The notes under the pieces were generated by a model. That model was given only the letters and a program-made list of their open reading frames with translations. It made no database searches and was not told the DNA's origin. Of a stretch of DNA of 10,600 nt, positions 5,711-10,600 are shown one piece after another. The translations under genes and the position numbers were made by a program. The stretch comes from JACZSB01 sp965372015 (GTDB lineage Bacteria > Fidelibacterota > Marinisomatia > SCGC-AAA003-L08 > TS1B11). The DNA lies in NCBI GenBank assembly GCA_965372015.1, contig CBDVAP010000109.1, positions 1-10,600 on the forward strand, read 5' to 3'. Positions within the stretch are counted from its first letter, which is position 1, and every line of letters starts with the position of its first letter.

Positions 5711-6373
5711 ATGAAGTCTGTCATTGGATTTTTACCTTTTGGGTTGATCCTCCTGGCCGGGTTGGGGATTGGTCCCGCGGTCCGGGCCCAGGATAGCCCC
5801 CCGGCGCTGTTCGCCGACCATAAGGCCCGCCGTTTGGGGGACATGGTGACGATAATTGTGCAAGAGACCGCCACCGCCAGACGGGGATCCCAAACTCAGC
5901 AAAACGATAATAACAGGGTGAACGTAGACGGCGGCGTCGAAGGTAACCTGTTGCGGTTCCTACCCGTTTTCGGATTGCGGTCCTCACTGAAGACCGACTC
6001 GGACTCCAGGGAAGCGACCTCCCAGCGGGATCAGGTTACCGGTCAGATCGCTGCGGTAATTACCGAAGTGTCCGCGGCCGGCCTGTACACCATCAGCGGT
6101 TCAAAACTGATCAACGTTAACGGCGAGCGCAACCTAATGACCATTAAGGGTCAAATCAGATCAAGGGACATCCGGAGCAATAACACCATCTACTCCTATA
6201 ATATTGTCGATACCAAGATTTATTACAGCAAGGCCGGCCTGTCCGGCAAATATGTCAAGCGTGGCACCATTCCCCGGTTGGCCAACCTGATCATGGGTGG
6301 CGCGGGACTGGCGCTCATCGGCTACGTGGGTGGCATCAGCGCCCTGGCCATAATCAGGAGTTTTGCCATATAA
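5711..6373 (+). CDS. flgH: Flagellar L-ring protein FlgH, atypical (no lipobox, hydrophobic C-terminus)
   Basis: FlgH builds the L-ring bushing in the outer membrane. The 220-residue protein shows the family blocks LFADHKARRLGDMVTIIVQE (about residues 33-52), VTGQIAAVITEVSAAGLYTI, INVNGERNLMTIKGQIRSRD and NTIYSYNIVDTKIYY. Two things are unusual. Residues 1-26 form a signal peptide ending VRA-Q, but there is no cysteine there or anywhere in the protein, so it cannot be lipidated as FlgH of enteric bacteria is. After the normal end (about KRGTIPRL, residues 184-190), a glycine-rich hydrophobic stretch of about 26 residues runs to the C-terminus (191-216). This could give another means of membrane attachment. 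The stop overlaps the flgI start by one base (TAATG). Confidence 0.91.
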   Translation: MKSVIGFLPFGLILLAGLGIGPAVRAQDSPPALFADHKARRLGDMVTIIVQETATARRGSQTQQNDNNRVNVDGGVEGNLLRFLPVFGLRSSLKTDSDSREATSQRDQVTGQIAAVITEVSAAGLYTISGSKLINVNGERNLMTIKGQIRSRDIRSNNTIYSYNIVDTKIYYSKAGLSGKYVKRGTIPRLANLIMGGAGLALIGYVGGISALAIIRSFAI

Positions 6374-7500
6374 TGGAACGTTTAAAATACATCCTTTTAA
6401 TCCTGGCGCTAGGTCTGCACCAGCTGCCGGCTCAGGCCATCAGCCGAATTAAGGACATCACCACTTACCGCAATGTAAGGCAGGTAGCGCTGGTCGGTTA
6501 CGGCCTGGTGGTGGGCCTGAACGGGACCGGCGACCGGACCCTGGGCAACCGTGGCACAATTTTCACGGTCCAGAGCATCGCAAATATGCTGGAGGAGTTC
6601 GGCCTGACCGTTGATAGTCAACATATGCGCACCCGGAATGTGGCCGCTGTGATGGTCACCTCCAACACCCCGCGCTTTGGGAAATTGGGGGCGACTTTTG
6701 ATGTGACCGTATCCTCTTTGGGAGACGCCAGCAGCCTGGAAAACGGGCTTCTGCTGATGACCCCACTACGTGACGCCCGTGGTGTTTATTACGGCCTGGC
6801 CCAGGGTCCCGTGTCGGTGGGTGGCTATAACATCACCACCTTAGGAGGTGAACGGCTGCGGCGAAATTATGCCTTGGTGGGGCGGGTACCTGGTGGGGCC
6901 ACTCTGGAGCGGCCGGTGCTAGGTAGTACCCTACAGCTGGACCAGCCCTTGGAATTGCTATTGAAGGAACCCAGTTATACCACGGCTACCCGGATCGCCG
7001 AGGTCATTAATATTTTTTCACCGGCAGTGGAGCCGCTGGCCCGCACTTTGGATGCCTCTGTGGTGCAGATCAGCTTCCCTCCAGCCTTGACCCAAACCTA
7101 CGAGTTGTCGTCATTCGTTGCCGGCATCGAAACCCTGACTGTAATTCAGGATGTGGACGCGCGGGTAGTGATTAATGAGCGCACCGGGACCGTTGTGGCG
7201 GGCGGCAATGTGACCATCGGTGAGGTGATGGTATCCCATGGCTCGTTACAGATCCATACCACTACCACGCCCTATTTCTCCCAACCAGGGGCTTTCAGCG
7301 GCGGTCAGACCATTAACGTGCCCATCAGCCAGACCACGGTCACCGAAGAAGCAGGTGAGGCGGCGGTACTATCGGCGGCCACGGTGGCCGAGCTCTCAGC
7401 GGCCCTGAATGGCATGGGCTTCAAGCCCCGGGATGTGATCGCCGTGTTCCAGGCCATCAAAGAAGCCGGCGCTCTTAACGCCAAATTGATTATAATGTAG
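6373..7500 (+). CDS. flgI: Flagellar P-ring protein FlgI
   Basis: FlgI forms the P-ring in the peptidoglycan layer. The 375-residue length is typical. Residues 1-22 are a signal peptide ending AQA. Family signatures follow closely: RIKDITTYRNVRQVALVGYG, LVVGLNGTGDRT, the nucleus RNVAAVMVTSNTP (about residues 88-100), VSSLGDASSLENGLLLMTPL, YGLAQGPVSVGG, and a conserved middle INERTGTVVAGGNVTIG. The C-terminal part GFKPRDVIAVFQAIKEAGAL followed by NAKLIIM is the standard end. No cysteine pair is seen, as in many members outside the enteric bacteria. FlgA encoded upstream is its expected assembly partner. The translation start is fused to the flgH stop, so expression of the two rings is probably coupled. 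Confidence 0.97.
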   Translation: MERLKYILLILALGLHQLPAQAISRIKDITTYRNVRQVALVGYGLVVGLNGTGDRTLGNRGTIFTVQSIANMLEEFGLTVDSQHMRTRNVAAVMVTSNTPRFGKLGATFDVTVSSLGDASSLENGLLLMTPLRDARGVYYGLAQGPVSVGGYNITTLGGERLRRNYALVGRVPGGATLERPVLGSTLQLDQPLELLLKEPSYTTATRIAEVINIFSPAVEPLARTLDASVVQISFPPALTQTYELSSFVAGIETLTVIQDVDARVVINERTGTVVAGGNVTIGEVMVSHGSLQIHTTTTPYFSQPGAFSGGQTINVPISQTTVTEEAGEAAVLSAATVAELSAALNGMGFKPRDVIAVFQAIKEAGALNAKLIIM

Positions 7501-7509
7501 AGATTACCA

Positions 7510-7908
7510 ATGCCCGTACAAGGTATCGGACCAAAACATATCCCGCTCCCGGCCAGCGAGGGTCCCCAGGCACTCGATGAACGCCGGGCCGTCCTCGAGA
7601 AGCAGAAACTTCAAAAGGTGGCCAGCGATTTCGAATCCATTTTCTTAAGCCAACTGGTTCGCGCCATGGGAAAAACCGTCCCGGAAGGTTCCATGACCAC
7701 CGGTGGCATGGCCGACCTGATGTTCGACCAGGTCATGGGGAAAGCCCTGTCTGAGGGGGGTGGTATCGGCCTGGCGAAAATAATTTACCGGGACATGCTG
7801 TCTAAAGAAGTTTCTGATAAATCCGAGAATGGTGATGTGGCCACATTACAGAACCTGATTATGCCCACCCAGAGAAAGGAAATCGATGTCGAATCGTCTA
7901 GCGAATGA
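7510..7908 (+). CDS. flgJ: FlgJ-type rod-binding protein without muramidase domain
   Basis: The 132-residue protein corresponds to the N-terminal, rod-capping half of FlgJ. The core lies at about residues 35-110: KVASDFESIFLSQLVRAMGK, then GGMADLMFDQVMGKALSEGG and GIGLAKIIYRDM, which are the standard blocks of this domain. The peptidoglycan-hydrolase half found in enteric FlgJ is absent, so another enzyme must open the cell wall for the rod. Such single-domain forms are common in alpha-, delta- and epsilon-proteobacteria and spirochaetes. The start has only a weak ribosome site and lies 9 bases after the flgI stop. The acidic tail (last 25 residues) is variable and overlaps the flgN start by 23 bases. 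Confidence 0.92.
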   Translation: MPVQGIGPKHIPLPASEGPQALDERRAVLEKQKLQKVASDFESIFLSQLVRAMGKTVPEGSMTTGGMADLMFDQVMGKALSEGGGIGLAKIIYRDMLSKEVSDKSENGDVATLQNLIMPTQRKEIDVESSSE

Positions 7909-8404
7909 TCGTCTGATCGCCCGACTGATCACTATCCTCTCGGAAGAGATGCAGATGTACAACGAGTTATTGTTGGCCTTGCGCGAGAAGCAGACCAGTA
8001 TTATCGAGGGGAAAGTGCATGAATTGCAGGACGCGGTCCACAAGGAGCAGACTATTCTGAACCGCACCAAGACGGTAGCGGCCAGCCGGGAGGCCTCCTT
8101 TCAGGCAGTCAGTGATGCCCTGAGTGGGGAGGAGGAGATTCGCACCCTGGGCCAGTTGATCCAGATGGTGGAATCGTCATATGCCGAGCGCCTCTCGGAC
8201 ATCCACCGCTCCCTGCAGCAAGTACACCAGCAGGTGATGCTGGCTAATGAGGAAAATCGCTACCTGCTGAACTACTCAATAAATTTTGTTCGGGATGCGG
8301 CCCGTGAACTGGTGCGCTCCTCTGACCAGTTCCCGGTTTACTCCGCCACCGGTGACGATCAGGAAGGCCCTTTGGGTTCGCGTCTGATCGAGGGGAAGGT
8401 GTAA
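7886..8404 (+). CDS. flgN: FlgN-family chaperone for FlgK and FlgL
   Basis: The 172-residue protein is predicted to be mostly helical. Residues 8-120 carry long amphipathic helices (LIARLITILSEEMQMYNELL, LREKQTSIIEGKVHELQDAV), a pattern typical of FlgN export chaperones, which hold the junction proteins before secretion. The later helix at about 105-140 includes LANEENRYLLNYSINFV, also common in FlgN proteins. Primary sequence conservation in this family is low, so the call rests on helical pattern and on the place between flgJ and flgK. The start lies inside flgJ and is backed by GAAAGGAA at 7874-7881. No flgM precedes it. A generic coiled-coil protein is the only real alternative. Confidence 0.83.
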   Translation: MSNRLANDRLIARLITILSEEMQMYNELLLALREKQTSIIEGKVHELQDAVHKEQTILNRTKTVAASREASFQAVSDALSGEEEIRTLGQLIQMVESSYAERLSDIHRSLQQVHQQVMLANEENRYLLNYSINFVRDAARELVRSSDQFPVYSATGDDQEGPLGSRLIEGKV

Positions 8405-8405
8405 T

Positions 8406-9767
8406 ATGGGCACTATCGGTACCCTATTCGAACTAGGCCGGCAAGGGATGATGGCTTCCCAGTCCGGCATTCAGGTGGCGGGATCCAACATTACTAATGT
8501 GAATACCGTGGGCTATTCCCGCCAGCGCTTGGATGTGGTGCCCCAATTGCCACAGGTCCTGGCCGGTTTCAACCTGGGCGGGGCTATCTCCGGAGATAAT
8601 TTGCGGCAAATTCGGGACGAATTCACCGACAAGCAGTTCCGCAGCCAGAACTCCCTGAAATTTCAGTACCAGACGGAGGAAGCGATTCTCTCCCAGATGG
8701 AGGGTGTCATGCCCCCCGACAATGAGGCCGGGCTGCGGGCCATGTTGGGGGAGTTCTGGGACGCCTGGGACCGCTTGGCCAACGACCCGGAGAACAGTGT
8801 TGCCCGAGATGATATATTTAACAAAGCCGATACCATGGCCACCACCTACCGGCGGATCCACCGGGAGATTATCAACCAGCAGCGCGGCGTCGAGGATGAG
8901 ATCGAGGCCGCCATAGCCAAGATTAACAGCCTGGCCCAGCAAATGGCGGCCCTGAGCGCTGCCGACCAGGGGGATAACATGGATGTTATCGACCACCGCA
9001 ACCGCCTGATCGACCAATTTTCTGAGCAAGTCAACATCCAGTACACATACGAAGGGAAAAACACAGCTGTCACAATCGGAGGCGTCAATATTGTAGGCGG
9101 GGTCGACACCTTTGACTTCTGGCTGCAACGCACCCTTGATGATCAGGGAGTCGGTCAGATAACCTTATATATGGGTACGGACAATCCGATTGAAGTGGAG
9201 GTAACCTCCGGTATCCTGGGTGGATTGCTGCGGGTTTATAACGGTGATATCCGGGACACCCTGGAACAGATGGATACCCAGGTGCTGGCTATCGTGGACC
9301 AGGTGAATGCCCTGCACCAGACCGGCTATAACCTGGACGGCGTCACCGGGATGAATTTTTTCACAACGGGGATCTTGGGCGCCGCCAATTTCAAGATCGA
9401 TACGGTCATCGCCGGCGACCACGAATTAATCGCCTCCAGCGATACTCTGGGGGAGTCCGGCAACGCCGGTATCGCCCTGGCTATTTCGGCCCTCCGGGAT
9501 GCCAAGATCGTCGGCTCGCAGACCATAGAAGAACATTATCGCTCTATGCTGGCCAACCTGGGAGGACGAATCCAGGAATCCAGATTTTTAAAGAACAGTC
9601 AGACAAAAGTGGTAAATCACTTGGAGATGAAACGGGAATCGGTTTCCGGTGTAAGTATTGAAGAGGAGATCACCCTGATGATGCAGCTGGAGCAATCCTT
9701 TACCGCCGCCTCCCGGTTGGTGGCCATGGCGGATGAGCTCACCCGGACCCTGTTACAGCTATTCTAA
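8406..9767 (+). CDS. flgK: Hook-filament junction protein FlgK (HAP1), short form
   Basis: FlgK is the first of the two junction layers between hook and filament. The N-terminal D0 region is clear (MASQSGIQVAGSNITNVNT then GYSRQRL). A helical D1 region follows, with DAWDRLANDPENSVARDDIF (about residues 118-137). The C-terminal helix contains GVSIEEEITLMMQLEQSFTA and ends ADELTRTLLQLF, the usual FlgK end. At 453 residues it is about 90 shorter than the E. coli protein, and the shortage lies in the central exposed part, with D0 and D1 complete. That kind of size change is common because the outer domain is variable. A ribosome site GAGGGGAAGG lies before the ATG. It is exported by the flagellar system, probably with FlgN. 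Confidence 0.95.
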   Translation: MGTIGTLFELGRQGMMASQSGIQVAGSNITNVNTVGYSRQRLDVVPQLPQVLAGFNLGGAISGDNLRQIRDEFTDKQFRSQNSLKFQYQTEEAILSQMEGVMPPDNEAGLRAMLGEFWDAWDRLANDPENSVARDDIFNKADTMATTYRRIHREIINQQRGVEDEIEAAIAKINSLAQQMAALSAADQGDNMDVIDHRNRLIDQFSEQVNIQYTYEGKNTAVTIGGVNIVGGVDTFDFWLQRTLDDQGVGQITLYMGTDNPIEVEVTSGILGGLLRVYNGDIRDTLEQMDTQVLAIVDQVNALHQTGYNLDGVTGMNFFTTGILGAANFKIDTVIAGDHELIASSDTLGESGNAGIALAISALRDAKIVGSQTIEEHYRSMLANLGGRIQESRFLKNSQTKVVNHLEMKRESVSGVSIEEEITLMMQLEQSFTAASRLVAMADELTRTLLQLF

Positions 9768-9774
9768 AGGAGGT
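9767..9774 (+). promoter_or_regulatory. Strong ribosome binding site for flgL
   Basis: AAGGAGGT is a full Shine-Dalgarno match, overlapping the flgK stop codon by one base and lying 8 bases before the flgL ATG at 9783. It is the strongest such site in the window and decides the flgL start. It may allow high FlgL output from the end of a long message. Confidence 0.75.
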
Positions 9775-9782
9775 AGGTAAAG

Positions 9783-10600
9783 ATGCGGGTAACCACCAAC
9801 ATGCGGCAAGGGGAGATTATTAGGGCGCTGGCTGACGGCCAGGAACGCCTGCTGGATGCCCAGACCAAAATCAGCACCACCAAGGAAGTGACGAATTCGT
9901 CCGACGGCCCCGCCAAGTATGATCGGGCCTCCCGGCTTAAGACCCTGCTTTCCCGCAATGAGCAGTACCAGGATAATATCGCTGACGGGATCGGCTGGGC
10001 CAGCACCAGTTCAGATACTCTCAACAATATCTACAGTCTTTTAATGGATGTTCAAATCAGTGGCCTCCGTGCCGTGGGCAACGTCAATCCGGACGAACGC
10101 CCGATCGCCGTTCAAGCCATTAACGCTAATTTGGAAGAGATGCTGGACCTGGCGAATGGCAAGTTTATGGGTAAATACCTGTTTGGCGGGAACATTACCC
10201 TCGACACCCAACCGTTCGATTATGACGGCTCAACCGTCACCCTCCAGGGGAACGATGGCGAGCTGCTGCGCAAGGTAGGTCCTGATACCTACATTCCGGT
10301 AAATACGGTGGCCAGTGAGTTCGAGAATGTATTCCATGCTACCATTGCTGTGCGCGAGGCCATTCTAGCCGAGGACAACGCCGCTATGGTCACTGGAATG
10401 GTGGAGCTGGAAGATTCCATGACGGAACTGTTCAGTGCCATGGCTTCTTCGGGTAACCGCCAGAAGAAGCTGGAGCTTACCCGGGATAATCTTGAAACGG
10501 CGGAGGTCAATCTTAGAGCTCACATCTCACTGTCGGAGGATGTAGATTTAACCGAGGCGATATTGCAGTTTAATGCCCAGGAGCTGGGCTTCCGGGCGGC
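9783..10600 (+). CDS. flgL: Hook-filament junction protein FlgL (HAP3), 3' end cut off
   Basis: The frame is open from the ATG at 9783 to the window edge, giving 272 residues of a protein usually about 290-320 long, so only a short end is missing. The N-terminal flagellin-like D0/D1 helix is visible (MRVTTNMRQGEIIRALADGQ, then LLDAQTKISTTKEVTNSSDG). A family block at about residues 120-140 reads LANGKFMGKYLFGGNIT, close to the 'LAN....G.YlFaG' motif typical of FlgL. The C-terminal helix region (TRDNLETAEVNLRAHISLSE followed by VDLTEAILQFNAQE) is also typical. The short middle and the adjacent flgK separate it from flagellin FliC. It forms the second junction layer onto which the filament grows. 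Confidence 0.95.
   Translation, partial: MRVTTNMRQGEIIRALADGQERLLDAQTKISTTKEVTNSSDGPAKYDRASRLKTLLSRNEQYQDNIADGIGWASTSSDTLNNIYSLLMDVQISGLRAVGNVNPDERPIAVQAINANLEEMLDLANGKFMGKYLFGGNITLDTQPFDYDGSTVTLQGNDGELLRKVGPDTYIPVNTVASEFENVFHATIAVREAILAEDNAAMVTGMVELEDSMTELFSAMASSGNRQKKLELTRDNLETAEVNLRAHISLSEDVDLTEAILQFNAQELGFRA

Noticed and set aside
8433..9128. Long open frame on the minus strand (231 codons)
   Set aside because: It lies entirely antisense to flgK, has no recognisable domain, and its open frame follows from codon bias of the real gene.

Overview
The window is almost wall-to-wall flagellar genes, all on the + strand and packed with overlaps or gaps of a few bases. Genes for both the outer-membrane L-ring (FlgH) and the periplasmic P-ring (FlgI) show a diderm, Gram-negative-type cell with a conventional periplasmic rod and an external hook. 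The order flhG - small gene - fliA - two unknown genes - sensor-like gene - flgF flgG flgA flgH flgI flgJ flgN flgK flgL resembles deltaproteobacterial clusters and clusters of other uncultured diderm phyla. No taxonomic marker is present, so I do not name a phylum. Base composition is moderately GC-rich and looks even throughout, with no mobile elements, RNA genes or CRISPR seen.

Region 1 (1-1307) is the control end. It holds the C-terminus of the MinD-like number regulator FlhG, an unrecognised 79-residue two-helix membrane protein, and the flagellar sigma factor FliA. FliA and the membrane protein overlap by ATGA. FliA has a standard sigma region 4 but a divergent sigma region 2.4/3.0.

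Region 2 (1304-3224) is the least understood part. A 98-residue hydrophilic, probably disordered protein is coupled to fliA by ATGA. A membrane-anchored secreted protein of unknown function follows with a 32-base overlap. Then comes a GAF-coiled coil-HisKA protein that keeps the phospho-acceptor histidine but has no ATPase domain.

Region 3 (3225-3450) is the only sizeable intergenic gap. It has several inverted repeats and a good sigma-54-type promoter candidate 27 bases upstream of the first structural gene, if transcription starts at the usual distance.

Region 4 (3451-10600) is a long structural operon: proximal and distal rod (FlgF, FlgG), P-ring chaperone (FlgA), L-ring (FlgH), P-ring (FlgI), a rod-binding FlgJ without muramidase domain, the junction-protein chaperone (FlgN), and the hook-filament junction proteins FlgK and FlgL. 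FlgL runs off the right edge. FlgH lacks the usual lipidation cysteine and has a hydrophobic C-terminal extension. No flgM lies in its common slot before flgN.

Taken together, the layout suggests a hierarchy in which sigma-54 opens the rod/ring/junction operon and FliA serves late genes elsewhere. The three unrecognised or unusual proteins between fliA and flgF, and the small membrane protein before fliA, are the best candidates for undescribed flagellar regulation or assembly functions.
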